Shown piece by piece: positions 10,859-24,301 of a DNA stretch of 64,000 bases. The notes below the pieces were generated by a model that was given only the letters and a program-made list of their open reading frames with translations, did no database searches and had not been told where the DNA came from. How positions within the stretch are numbered: the stretch's first letter is position 1; each line of letters opens with the position of its first letter. Source of the DNA: Cladorhizidae sp. MBARI D1340-BT2 (taxonomy: Eukaryota > Porifera > Demospongiae > Poecilosclerida > Cladorhizidae); NCBI GenBank assembly GCA_028752905.1, contig JAQNBH010000013.1, positions 22,069,477 through 22,133,476 of the forward strand, written 5' to 3'. The position numbers and the translations under genes were made by a program.

Positions 10859-11426
10859 TAAGAGTACAATTCATAACTGCCCTAATTAACAAGACCAAAG
10901 TCCCAGATTTTGTCAACTGATAGAGAAGGCCCTTATCTGCAACATATCAACAGATTATCAATAAATGTAGTGGTTTTTCACTGGCAGGCCACCGCTTTGG
11001 CAACTGGTAAACGCCAGGAAATATCGCAAACCTTACCACTTCAAATCACCATAACTTGCTAATACTTAGAGTACTCAAAAATTTGGCACGTACAAAAGAC
11101 AGATAATTAGAAGGGCTATTCGGTGATATAAAAATTATCTTTTTTGGATAAAGTTTAGAAAAGTTATGAGCTTTACGGCAAAAAAACAAGATTTTTGGGG
11201 GGGAAATGAGAAACATATAGACCAAATTAGGGCAAATATCAAGATAGAGAACACATAATGAAACCTATCATTCGAATCATATCAAGTCCATTACAGTGAA
11301 GTGTGCAGAATATATGGATGTTTGTATCAAGAGAGAGCACTTAGAGAGTCCTATGTTAATAGCTTTACATCAAGTCTATTCAGTGAAGTGTGGATAATCT
11401 ACGAAGCTAACATGTTTAGCATCAAG
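10859..11426 (+). repeat. Unit 10, 568 bp, copy of unit 5
   Basis: Same ctggtaaacgcc, ctattcggtg and tatgttaatagc marks, 5285 bases after unit 5. Confidence 0.93.
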
Positions 11427-12862
11427 TAAGAGTACAATTCATAACTGCCCTAATTAACAAGACCATGTCCCAGATTTTGTCAACTGATAGAGAAGGCCCT
11501 TATCTGCAACATGTCAACAGATTATCAATAAATGTAGTGGTTTTTCACTGGCAGGCCACCGCTTTGGCAACTGGAAAATGCCAGGAAATATCGCAAACCT
11601 TACCACTTCAAATCACTATAACTTGCTAATACTTAGAGTACTCAAACTTTTGGCACATACAAAAGACAGATAATTAGAAGGGCTATCCTGTGATATAAAA
11701 ATTATCTTTTTTGGGTAAAGTGTAGAACAGTTATGAGCTTTACGGGGAAAAAACAAGATTTTTGGGGGGGAAATGAGAAACATATAGACCAAATTAGGGC
11801 AAATATCAAGATAGAGAACACATAATGAAAACTATCATTCGAATCATATCAAGTCCATTACAGTGAAGTATGCATAATAAATGGGTTTTTGGTATCAACA
11901 GAGAGCACAGAGAGAGACCTGTCTTAATAGCTATATATCAATGAAGTTTGGAGAATCCATGAAGCTAACATATTTAGCATCAAGAGAGAGCAGAGAGAAA
12001 CCTATCTTGTGATTCTATCAAGTCCATTACTGTGAAGTATGCAGAATATATGGATGTTTGGTATCAAGAGAGAGAACAGAGAGAGGCCTACCTTTAGAGC
12101 TATATATCAAGTCTATTAATTGAAGTGAAGAGAATCTATGAAGCTAACATGTTTAGCTCAAGATAGAGAACACTGAGAGATACCTATCTTGCAAGTCCAT
12201 TACAGTGAAGTGTGCAGAATATATGGATGTTTGATATCAAGAGAGAGCACTTAGAGAGTCCTATCTTAATAGCTTTACATCAAGTCTATTCAGTGAAGTG
12301 TGGATAATCTACGAAGCTAACATGTTTAGCATCAAGATAGAGAACACATAGAGAAACCTATCCTTCGAGTCATATCAAGTCCATTACAGTGAAGTGTGCA
12401 TAATAAATGGATTTTTGGTACCAACAGAGAGCACAGAGAGAGACCTGTCTTAATAGCTATATATCAATGAAGTTTGGAGAATCCATGAAGCTTACATATT
12501 TAGCATCAAGAGAGAGCAGAGAGAAACCTATCTTGTGATTCTATCAAGTCCATTACTGTGAAGTATGCAGAATATACAGATGTTTGGTATCAAGAGAGAG
12601 AACAGAGAGAGGACTACCTTTAGAGCTATATATCAAGTCTATTAATTGAAGTGTAGAGAATCTATGAAGCTAACATGTTTAGCTCAAGATAGAGAACACT
12701 GAGAGATACCTATCTTGCAAGTCCATTACAGTGAAGTGTGCAGAATATATGGATGTTTGATATCAAGAGAGAGCACTTAGAGAGTCCTATCTTAATAGCT
12801 ATACATCAAGTCTATTCAGTGAAGTGTGGATAATCTACGAAGCTAACATGTTTAGCATCAAG
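11427..12862 (+). repeat. Unit 11, 1436 bp, copy of unit 6
   Basis: Same gaaaatgcc, cacatac, atcctgtg, acggggaaaa and gtgaagagaatc marks, 5285 bases after unit 6. Confidence 0.93.
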
Positions 12863-13955
12863 TAAGAGTACAATTCATAACTGCCCTAATTAACAAGACC
12901 AAAGTCCCAGATTTTGTCAACTGATAGAGAAGGCCCTTATCTCCAACATGTCAACAGATTATCAATAAATGTAGTGGTTTTTCACTGGCAGGCCACCGCT
13001 TTGGCAACTGGAAAACGCCAGGAAATATCGCAAACCTTACCACTTCAAATCACCATAACTTGCTAATACTTAGAGTACTCAAAATTTTGGCACGTACAAA
13101 AGACAGATAATTAGAAGGGCTATCCGGTGATATAAAAATTATCTTTTTTGGATAAAGTTTAGAAAAGTTATGAGCTTTACGGCAAAAAAACAAGATTTTT
13201 TGGGGGGAAATGAGAAACATATAGACCAAATTAGGGCAAATATCAAGATAGAGAACACATAATGAAACCTATCATTCGAATCATATCAAGTCCATTACAG
13301 TGAAGTGTGCAGAATATATGGATGTTTGTATCAAGAGAGAGCACTTAGAGAGTCCTATCTTAATAGCTTTACATCAAGTCTATTCAGTGAAGTGTGGATA
13401 ATCTACGAAGCTAACATGTTTAGCATCAAGATAGAGAACACATAGAGAAACCTATCCTTCGAGTCATATCAAGTCCATTACAGTGAAGTATGCATAATAA
13501 ATGTTTTTTTGTATCAACAGAGAGCACAGAGAGAGACCTGTCTTAATAGCTATATATCAATGAAGTTTGGAGAATCCATGAAGCTAACATATTTAGCATC
13601 AAGAGAGAGCAGAGAGAAACCTATCTTGTGATTCTATCAAGTCCATTACTGTGAAGTATGCAGAATATACGGATGTTTGGTATCAAGAGAGAGAACAGAG
13701 AGAGGCCTACCTTTAGAGCTATATATCAAGTCTATTAATTGAAGTGTAGAGAATCTATGAAGCTAACATGTTTAGCACAAGATAGAGAACACTGAGAGAT
13801 ACCTATCTTGCAAGTCCATTACAGTGAAGTGTGCAGAATATATGGATGTTTGGTATCAAGAGAGAGCACTTAGAGAGTCCTATCTTAATAGCTATACATC
13901 AACTCTATTCAGTGAAGTGTGGATAATCTACGAAGCTAACATGTTTAGCATCAAG
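12863..13955 (+). repeat. Unit 12, 1093 bp, hybrid end
   Basis: U+SR0a+SR1b+SR2 as in unit 9. The last SR begins with the unit-9 mark caactctatt but ends tttagcatc as in unit 10, and is followed by a unit-11 type U. The expected 568 bp unit is missing. Confidence 0.9.
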
Positions 13956-15391
13956 TAAGAGTACAATTCATAACTGCCCTAATTAACAAGACCATGTCCC
14001 AGATTTTGTCAACTGATAGAGAAGGCCCTTATCTGCAACATGTCAACAGATTATCAATAAATGTAGTGGTTTTTCACTGGCAGGCCACCGCTTTGGCAAC
14101 TGGAAAATGCCAGGAAATATCGCAAACCTTACCACTTCAAATCACTATAACTTGCTAATACTTAGAGTACTCAAACTTTTGGCACATACAAAAGACAGAT
14201 AATTAGAAGGGCTATCCTGTGATATAAAAATTATCTTTTTTGGGTAAAGTGTAGAACAGTTATGAGCTTTACGGGGAAAAAACAAGATTTTTGGGGGGGA
14301 AATGAGAAACATATAGACCAAATTAGGGCAAATATCAAGATAGAGAACACATAATGAAAACTATCATTCGAATCATATCAAGTCCATTACAGTGAAGTAT
14401 GCATAATAAATGGGTTTTTGGTATCAACAGAGAGCACAGAGAGAGACCTGTCTTAATAGCTATATATCAATGAAGTTTGGAGAATCCATGAAGCTAACAT
14501 ATTTAGCATCAAGAGAGAGCAGAGAGAAACCTATCTTGTGATTCTATCAAGTCCATTACTGTGAAGTATGCAGAATATATGGATGTTTGGTATCAAGAGA
14601 GAGAACAGAGAGAGGCCTACCTTTAGAGCTATATATCAAGTCTATTAATTGAAGTGAAGAGAATCTATGAAGCTAACATGTTTAGCTCAAGATAGAGAAC
14701 ACTGAGAGATACCTATCTTGCAAGTCCATTACAGTGAAGTGTGCAGAATATATGGATGTTTGATATCAAGAGAGAGCACTTAGAGAGTCCTATCTTAATA
14801 GCTTTACATCAAGTCTATTCAGTGAAGTGTGGATAATCTACGAAGCTAACATGTTTAGCATCAAGATAGAGAACACATAGAGAAACCTATCCTTCGAGTC
14901 ATATCAAGTCCATTACAGTGAAGTGTGCATAATAAATGGATTTTTGGTACCAACAGAGAGCACAGAGAGAGACCTGTCTTAATAGCTATATATCAATGAA
15001 GTTTGGAGAATCCATGAAGCTTACATATTTAGCATCAAGAGAGAGCAGAGAGAAACCTATCTTGTGATTCTATCAAGTCCATTACTGTGAAGTATGCAGA
15101 ATATACAGATGTTTGGTATCAAGAGAGAGAACAGAGAGAGGACTACCTTTAGAGCTATATATCAAGTCTATTAATTGAAGTGTAGAGAATCTATGAAGCT
15201 AACATGTTTAGCTCAAGATAGAGAACACTGAGAGATACCTATCTTGCAAGTCCATTACAGTGAAGTGTGCAGAATATATGGATGTTTGATATCAAGAGAG
15301 AGCACTTAGAGAGTCCTATCTTAATAGCTATACATCAAGTCTATTCAGTGAAGTGTGGATAATCTACGAAGCTAACATGTTTAGCATCAAG
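13956..15391 (+). repeat. Unit 13, 1436 bp, copy of unit 6
   Basis: Same marks as units 6 and 11. It follows a 1.09 kb unit directly because the usual 568 bp unit is lost. Confidence 0.93.
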
Positions 15392-16484
15392 TAAGAGTAC
15401 AATTCATAACTGCCCTAATTAACAAGACCAAAGTCCCAGATTTTGTCAACTGATAGAGAAGGCCCTTATCTCCAACATGTCAACAGATTATCAATAAATG
15501 TAGTGGTTTTTCACTGGCAGGCCACCGCTTTGGCAACTGGAAAACGCCAGGAAATATCGCAAACCTTACCACTTCAAATCACCATAACTTGCTAATACTT
15601 AGAGTACTCAAAATTTTGGCACGTACAAAAGACAGATAATTAGAAGGGCTATCCGGTGATATAAAAATTATCTTTTTTGGATAAAGTTTAGAAAAGTTAT
15701 GAGCTTTACGGCAAAAAAACAAGATTTTTTGGGGGGAAATGAGAAACATATAGACCAAATTAGGGCAAATATCAAGATAGAGAACACATAATGAAACCTA
15801 TCATTCGAATCATATCAAGTCCATTACAGTGAAGTGTGCAGAATATATGGATGTTTGTATCAAGAGAGAGCACTTAGAGAGTCCTATCTTAATAGCTTTA
15901 CATCAAGTCTATTCAGTGAAGTGTGGATAATCTACGAAGCTAACATGTTTAGCATCAAGATAGAGAACACATAGAGAAACCTATCCTTCGAGTCATATCA
16001 AGTCCATTACAGTGAAGTATGCATAATAAATGTTTTTTTGTATCAACAGAGAGCACAGAGAGAGACCTGTCTTAATAGCTATATATCAATGAAGTTTGGA
16101 GAATCCATGAAGCTAACATATTTAGCATCAAGAGAGAGCAGAGAGAAACCTATCTTGTGATTCTATCAAGTCCATTACTGTGAAGTATGCAGAATATACG
16201 GATGTTTGGTATCAAGAGAGAGAACAGAGAGAGGCCTACCTTTAGAGCTATATATCAAGTCTATTAATTGAAGTGTAGAGAATCTATGAAGCTAACATGT
16301 TTAGCACAAGATAGAGAACACTGAGAGATACCTATCTTGCAAGTCCATTACAGTGAAGTGTGCAGAATATATGGATGTTTGATATCAAGAGAGAGCACTT
16401 AGAGAGTCCTATCTTAATAGCTATACATCAAGTCTATTCAGTGAAGTGTGGATAATCTACGAAGCTAACATGTTTAGCATCAAG
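15392..16484 (+). repeat. Unit 14, 1093 bp, U+SR0a+triplet
   Basis: U has ctccaac and aaaattttggc. The triplet starts with SR1b, and SR3 has tttgatatc and ends tagcatc. Confidence 0.92.
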
Positions 16485-17577
16485 TAAGAGTACAATTCAT
16501 AACTGCCCTAATTAACAAGACCAAAGTCCCAGATTTTGTCAACTGATAGAGAAGGCCCTTATCTCCAACATGTCAACAGATTATCAATAAATGTAGTGGT
16601 TTTTCACTGGCAGGCCACCGCTTTGGCAACTGGAAAACGCCAGGAAATATCGCAAACCTTACCACTTCAAATCACCATAACTTGCTAATACTTAGAGTAC
16701 TCAAAATTTTGGCACGTACAAAAGACAGATAATTAGAAGGGCTATCCGGTGATATAAAAATTATCTTTTTTGGATAAAGTTTAGAAAAGTTATGAGCTTT
16801 ACGGCAAAAAAACAAGATTTTTTGGGGGGAAATGAGAAACATATAGACCAAATTAGGGCAAATATCAAGATAGAGAACACATAATGAAACCTATCATTCG
16901 AATCATATCAAGTCCATTACAGTGAAGTGTGCAGAATATATGGATGTTTGTATCAAGAGAGAGCACTTAGAGAGTCCTATCTTAATAGCTTTACATCAAG
17001 TCTATTCAGTGAAGTGTGGATAATCTACGAAGCTAACATGTTTAGCATCAAGATAGAGAACACATAGAGAAACCTATCCTTCGAGTCATATCAAGTCCAT
17101 TACAGTGAAGTATGCATAATAAATGTTTTTTTGTATCAACAGAGAGCACAGAGAGAGACCTGTCTTAATAGCTATATATCAATGAAGTTTGGAGAATCCA
17201 TGAAGCTAACATATTTAGCATCAAGAGAGAGCAGAGAGAAACCTATCTTGTGATTCTATCAAGTCCATTACTGTGAAGTATGCAGAATATACGGATGTTT
17301 GGTATCAAGAGAGAGAACAGAGAGAGGCCTACCTTTAGAGCTATATATCAAGTCTATTAATTGAAGTGTAGAGAATCTATGAAGCTAACATGTTTAGCAC
17401 AAGATAGAGAACACTGAGAGATACCTATCTTGCAAGTCCATTACAGTGAAGTGTGCAGAATATATGGATGTTTGGTATCAAGAGAGAGCACTTAGAGAGT
17501 CCTATCTTAATAGCTATACATCAACTCTATTCAGTGAAGTGTGGATAATCTACGAAGCTAACATGTTTACCATCAAG
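16485..17577 (+). repeat. Unit 15, 1093 bp, like unit 9
   Basis: U has ctccaac. SR0a and SR1b follow, and SR3 has caactctatt and taccatc. It leads into a 568 bp unit, as unit 9 does. Confidence 0.92.
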
Positions 17578-18145
17578 TAAGAGTACAATTCATAACTGCC
17601 CTAATTAACAAGACCAAAGTCCCAGATTTTGTCAACTGATAGAGAAGGCCCTTATCTGCAACATATCAACAGATTATCAATAAATGTAGTGGTTTTTCAC
17701 TGGCAGGCCACCGCTTTGGCAACTGGTAAACGCCAGGAAATATCGCAAACCTTACCACTTCAAATCACCATAACTTGCTAATACTTAGAGTACTCAAAAA
17801 TTTGGCACGTACAAAAGACAGATAATTAGAAGGGCTATTCGGTGATATAAAAATTATCTTTTTTGGATAAAGTTTAGAAAAGTTATGAGCTTTACGGCAA
17901 AAAAACAAGATTTTTGGGGGGGAAATGAGAAACATATAGACCAAATTAGGGCAAATATCAAGATAGAGAACACATAATGAAACCTATCATTCGAATCATA
18001 TCAAGTCCATTACAGTGAAGTGTGCAGAATATATGGATGTTTGTATCAAGAGAGAGCACTTAGAGAGTCCTATGTTAATAGCTTTACATCAAGTCTATTC
18101 AGTGAAGTGTGGATAATCTACGAAGCTAACATGTTTAGCATCAAG
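17578..18145 (+). repeat. Unit 16, 568 bp, copy of unit 5
   Basis: Same ctattcggtg and tatgttaatagc marks, 12004 bases after unit 5. Confidence 0.93.
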
Positions 18146-19581
18146 TAAGAGTACAATTCATAACTGCCCTAATTAACAAGACCATGTCCCAGATTTTGTC
18201 AACTGATAGAGAAGGCCCTTATCTGCAACATGTCAACAGATTATCAATAAATGTAGTGGTTTTTCACTGGCAGGCCACCGCTTTGGCAACTGGAAAATGC
18301 CAGGAAATATCGCAAACCTTACCACTTCAAATCACTATAACTTGCTAATACTTAGAGTACTCAAACTTTTGGCACATACAAAAGACAGATAATTAGAAGG
18401 GCTATCCTGTGATATAAAAATTATCTTTTTTGGGTAAAGTGTAGAACAGTTATGAGCTTTACGGGGAAAAAACAAGATTTTTGGGGGGGAAATGAGAAAC
18501 ATATAGACCAAATTAGGGCAAATATCAAGATAGAGAACACATAATGAAAACTATCATTCGAATCATATCAAGTCCATTACAGTGAAGTATGCATAATAAA
18601 TGGGTTTTTGGTATCAACAGAGAGCACAGAGAGAGACCTGTCTTAATAGCTATATATCAATGAAGTTTGGAGAATCCATGAAGCTAACATATTTAGCATC
18701 AAGAGAGAGCAGAGAGAAACCTATCTTGTGATTCTATCAAGTCCATTACTGTGAAGTATGCAGAATATATGGATGTTTGGTATCAAGAGAGAGAACAGAG
18801 AGAGGCCTACCTTTAGAGCTATATATCAAGTCTATTAATTGAAGTGAAGAGAATCTATGAAGCTAACATGTTTAGCTCAAGATAGAGAACACTGAGAGAT
18901 ACCTATCTTGCAAGTCCATTACAGTGAAGTGTGCAGAATATATGGATGTTTGATATCAAGAGAGAGCACTTAGAGAGTCCTATCTTAATAGCTTTACATC
19001 AAGTCTATTCAGTGAAGTGTGGATAATCTACGAAGCTAACATGTTTAGCATCAAGATAGAGAACACATAGAGAAACCTATCCTTCGAGTCATATCAAGTC
19101 CATTACAGTGAAGTGTGCATAATAAATGGATTTTTGGTACCAACAGAGAGCACAGAGAGAGACCTGTCTTAATAGCTATATATCAATGAAGTTTGGAGAA
19201 TCCATGAAGCTTACATATTTAGCATCAAGAGAGAGCAGAGAGAAACCTATCTTGTGATTCTATCAAGTCCATTACTGTGAAGTATGCAGAATATACAGAT
19301 GTTTGGTATCAAGAGAGAGAACAGAGAGAGGACTACCTTTAGAGCTATATATCAAGTCTATTAATTGAAGTGTAGAGAATCTATGAAGCTAACATGTTTA
19401 GCTCAAGATAGAGAACACTGAGAGATACCTATCTTGCAAGTCCATTACAGTGAAGTGTGCAGAATATATGGATGTTTGATATCAAGAGAGAGCACTTAGA
19501 GAGTCCTATCTTAATAGCTATACATCAAGTCTATTCAGTGAAGTGTGGATAATCTACGAAGCTAACATGTTTAGCATCAAG
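18146..19581 (+). repeat. Unit 17, 1436 bp, copy of unit 6
   Basis: Same marks as unit 6, 12004 bases later, and again directly after a 568 bp unit. Confidence 0.93.
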
Positions 19582-20676
19582 TAAGAGTACAATTCATAAC
19601 TGCCCTAATTAACAAGACCAAAGTCCCAGATTTTGTCAACTGATAGAGAAGGCCCTTATCTCCAACATGTCAACAGATTATCAATAAATGTAGTGGTTTT
19701 TCACTGGCAGGCCACCGCTTTGGCAACTGGAAAACGCCAGGAAATATCGCAAACCTTACCACTTCAAATCACCATAACTTGCTAATACTTAGAGTACTCA
19801 AAATTTTGGCACGTACAAAAGACAGATAATTAGAAGGTCTATCCGGTGATATAAAAATTATCTTTTTTGGGTAAAGTATAGCAAAGTTATGAGATTTAAG
19901 GCCAAAAAAAAAGATTTTTGTGGGAAAAATGAGAAACATATAGACCAAATTAGGGCAAATATCAAGATAGAGAACACATAATGAAACCTATCATTCGAAT
20001 CATATCAAGTCCATTACAGTGAAGTTTGCAGAATATTATGGATGTTTGATATCAACAGAGAGCACAGGGAGAGACCAATCTTAATAGATATATATCAAGT
20101 TTATTCAGTGAAGTGTGGAGAATCTATGAAGCTAACCTGTCTAGCATCAAGATAGAGAACACATAGAGAAACCTATCATTCGAGTCATATCAAGTCCATT
20201 ACAGTGAAGTATGCATAATAAATGTTTTTTTGTATCAACAGAGAGCACAGAGAGAGACCTGTCTTAATAGCTATATATCAATGAAGTTTGGAGAATCCAT
20301 GAAGCTAACATATTTAGCATCAAGAGAGAGCAGAGAGAAACCTATCTTGTAATTCTATCAAGTCCATTACTGTGAAGTATGCAGAATATACGGATGTTTG
20401 GTATCAAGAGAGAGAACAGAGAGAGGCCTACCTTTAGAGCTATATATCAAGTCTATTAATTGAAGTGTAGAGAATCTATGAAGCTAACATGTTTAGCACA
20501 AGATAGAGAACACTGAGAGATACCTATCTTGCAAGTCCATTACAGTGAAGTGTGCAGAATATATGGATGTTTGGTATCAAGAGAGAGCACTTAGAGAGTC
20601 CTATCTTAATAGCTATACATCAACTCTATTCAGTGAAGTGTGGATAATCTACGAAGCTAACATGTTTAGCATCAAG
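19582..20676 (+). repeat. Unit 18, 1095 bp, U+SR0b+triplet
   Basis: Second-lineage U (aaggtctatcc) with private aaagtatagc and gatttaaggcc. SR2 has cttgtaattc. SR3 is hybrid: caactctatt, then tagcatc and an accatg-type U, the same junction type as unit 12. Recurs as unit 30. Confidence 0.92.
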
Positions 20677-22111
20677 TAAGAGTACAATTCATAACTGCCC
20701 TAATTAACAAGACCATGTCCCAGATTTGTCAACTGATAGAGAAGGCCCTTATCTGCAACATGTCAACAGATTATCAATAAATGTAGTGGTTTTTCACTGG
20801 CAGGCCACCGCTTTGGCAACTGGAAAACGCCAGGAAATATCGCAAACCTTACCACTTCAAATCACTATAACTTGCTAATACTTAGAGTACTCAAACTTTT
20901 GGCACGTACAAAAGACAGATAATTAGAAGGGCTATCCGGTGATATAAAAATTATCTTTTTTGGGTAAAGTGTAGAACAGTTATGAGCTTTACGGGGAAAA
21001 AACAAGATTTTTGGGGGGGAAATGAGAAACATATAGACCAAATTAGGGCAAATATCAAGATAGAGAACACATAATGAAAACTATCATTCGAATCATATCA
21101 AGTCCATTACAGTGAAGTATGCATAATAAATGGGTTTTTGGTATCAACAGAGAGCACAGAGAGAGACCTGTCTTAATAGCTATATATCAATGAAGTTTGG
21201 AGAATCCATGAAGCTAACATATTTAGCATCAAGAGAGAGCAGAGAGAAACCTATCTTGTGATTCTATCAAGTCCATTACTGTGAAGTATGCAGAATATAT
21301 GGATGTTTGGTATCAAGAGAGAGAACAGAGAGAGGCCTACCTTTAGAGCTATATATCAAGTCTATTAATTGAAGTGTAGAGAATCTATGAAGCTAACATG
21401 TTTAGCTCAAGATAGAGAACACTGAGAGATACCTATCTTGCAAGTCCATTACAGTGAAGTGTGCAGAATATATGGATGTTTGATATCAAGAGAGAGCACT
21501 TAGAGAGTCCTATCTTAATAGCTTTACATCAAGTCTATTCAGTGAAGTGTGGATAATCTACGAAGCTAACATGTTTAGCATCAAGATAGAGAACACATAG
21601 AGAAACCTATCCTTCGAGTCATATCAAGTCCATTACAGTGAAGTGTGCATAATAAATGGATTTTTGGTACCAACAGAGAGCACAGAGAGAGACCTGTCTT
21701 AATAGCTATATATCAATGAAGTTTGGAGAATCCATGAAGCTTACATATTTAGCATCAAGAGAGAGCAGAGAGAAACCTATCTTGTGATTCTATCAAGTCC
21801 ATTACTGTGAAGTATGCAGAATATACAGATGTTTGGTATCAAGAGAGAGAACAGAGAGAGGACTACCTTTAGAGCTATATATCAAGTCTATTAATTGAAG
21901 TGTAGAGAATCTATGAAGCTAACATGTTTAGCTCAAGATAGAGAACACTGAGAGATACCTATCTTGCAAGTCCATTACAGTGAAGTGTGCAGAATATATG
22001 GATGTTTGATATCAAGAGAGAGCACTTAGAGAGTCCTATCTTAATAGCTATACATCAAGTCTATTCAGTGAAGTGTGGATAATCTACGAAGCTAACATGT
22101 TTAGCATCAAG
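20677..22111 (+). repeat. Unit 19, 1435 bp, U+two triplets
   Basis: One T fewer in cccagatttgtc. Has atcactataac and acggggaaaa but keeps the CpGs at aaaacgcc and ggcacgtac that unit 6 has lost. SR1c-SR2-SR3-SR1a-SR2-SR3. Recurs as unit 31. Confidence 0.93.
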
Positions 22112-23206
22112 TAAGAGTACAATTCATAACTGCCCTAATTAACAAGACCAAAGTCCCAGATTTTTTCAACTGATAGAGAAGGCCCTTATCTCCAACATGT
22201 CAACAGATTATCAATAAATGTAGTGGTTTTTCACTGGCAGGCCACCGCTTTGGCAACTGGAAAACGCCAGGAAATATCGCAAACCTTACCACTTCAAATC
22301 ACCATAACTTGCTAATACTTAGAGTACTCAAAATTTTGGCACGTACAAAAGACAGATAATTAGAAGGTCTATCCGGTGATATAAAAATTATCTTTTTTGG
22401 GTAAAGTGTAGCAAAGTTATGAGATTTACGGCCAAAAAAAAAGATTTTTGTGGGAAAAATGAGAAACATATAGACCAAATTAGGGCAAATATCAAGATAG
22501 AGAACACATAATGAAACCTATCATTCGAATCATATCAAGTCCATTACAGTGAAGTTTGCAGAATATTATGGATGTTTGATATCAACAGAGAGCACAGGGA
22601 GAGACCAATCTTAATAGATATATATCAAGTTTATTCAGTGAAGTGTGGAGAATCTATGAAGCTAACCTGTCTAGCATCAAGATAGAGAACACATAGAGAA
22701 ACCTATCATTCGAGTCATATCAAGTCCATTACAGTGAAGTATGCATAATAAATGTTTTTTTGTATCAACAGAGAGCACAGAGAGAGACCTGTCTTAATAG
22801 CTATATATCAATGAAGTTTGGAGAATCCATGAAGCTAACATATTTAGCATCAAGAGAGAGCAGAGAGAAACCTATCTTGTGATTCTATCAAGTCCATTAC
22901 TGTGAAGTATGAAGAATATACGGATGTTTGGTATCAAGAGAGAGAACAGAGAGAGGCCTACCTTTAGAGCTATATATCAAGTCTATTAATTGAAGTGTAG
23001 AGAATCTATGAAGCTAACATGTTTAGCACAAGATAGAGAACACTGAGAGATACCTATTTTGCAAGTCCATTACAGTGAAGTGTGCAGAATATATGGATGT
23101 TTGGTATCAAGAGAGAGCACTTAGAGAGTCCTATCTTAATAGCTATACATCAAGTCTATTCAGTGAAGTGTGGATAATCTACGAAGCTAACATGTTTAGC
23201 ATCAAG
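22112..23206 (+). repeat. Unit 20, 1095 bp, U+SR0b+triplet
   Basis: U 22112-22496, SR0b 22497-22681, SR1b 22682-22854, SR2 22855-23032, SR3 23033-23206. Private ttttttcaac; SR2 gtatgaag; SR3 ctattttgc. Near copies are units 21 and 33. Confidence 0.93.
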
Positions 23207-24301
23207 TAAGAGTACAATTCATAACTGCCCTAATTAACAAGACCAAAGTCCCAGATTTTGTCAACTGATAGAGAAGGCCCTTATCTCCAACATGTCAACA
23301 GATTATCAATAAATGTAGTGGTTTTTCACTGGCAGGCCACCGCTTTGGCAACTGGAAAACGCCAGGAAATATCGCAAACCTTACCACTTCAAATCACCAT
23401 AACTTGCTAATACTTAGAGTACTCAAAATTTTGGCACATACAAAAGACAGATAATTAGAAGGTCTATCCGGTGATATAAAAATTATCTTTTTTGGGTAAA
23501 GTGTAGCAAAGTTATGAGATTTACGGCCAAAAAAAAAGATTTTTGTGGGAAAAATGAGAAACATATAGACCAAATTAGGGCAAATATCAAGATAGAGAAC
23601 ACATAATGAAACCTATCATTCGAATCATATCAAGTCCATTACAGTGAAGTTTGCAGAATATTATGGATGTTTGATATCAACAGAGAGCACAGGGAGAGAC
23701 CAATCTTAATAGATATATATCAAGTTTATTCAGTGAAGTGTGGAGAATCTATGAAGCTAACCTGTCTAGCATCAAGATAGAGAACACATAGAGAAACCTA
23801 TCATTCGAGTCATATCAAGTCCATTACAGTGAAGTATGCATAATAAATGTTTTTTTGTATCAACAGAGAGCACAGAGAGAGACCTGTCTTAATAGCTATA
23901 TATCAATGAAGTTTGGAGAATCCATGAAGCTAACATATTTAGCATCAAGAGAGAGCAGAGAGAAACCTATCTTGTGATTCTATCAAGTCCATTACTGTGA
24001 AGTATGAAGAATATACGGATGTTTGGTATCAAGAGAGAGAACAGAGAGAGGCCTACCTTTAGAGCTATATATCAAGTCTATTAATTGAAGTGTAGAGAAT
24101 CTATGAAGCTAACATGTTTAGCACAAGATAGAGAACACTGAGAGATACCTATTTTGCAAGTCCATTACAGTGAAGTGTGCAGAATATATGGATGTTTGGT
24201 ATCAAGAGAGAGCACTTAGAGAGTCCTATCTTAATAGCTATACATCAAGTCTATTCAGTGAAGTGTGGATAATCTACGAAGCTAACATGTTTAGCATCAA
24301 G
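23207..24301 (+). repeat. Unit 21, 1095 bp, like unit 20
   Basis: U has ggcacatac. SR0b, SR1b, gtatgaag and ctattttgc as in unit 20. Corresponds to unit 34, 13862 bases later. Confidence 0.93.

Larger units (their letters stand above)
5574..19581 (+). repeat. Block B: 568/1436/1.09 kb super-unit repeated with deletions
   Basis: Unit lengths read 568, 1436, 1095, 1093, 1093; then 568, 1436, 1093; then 1436, 1093, 1093; then 568, 1436. The 568 bp and 1436 bp members are copies of units 5 and 6 each time. The first full super-unit is 5285 bp. Confidence 0.82.
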
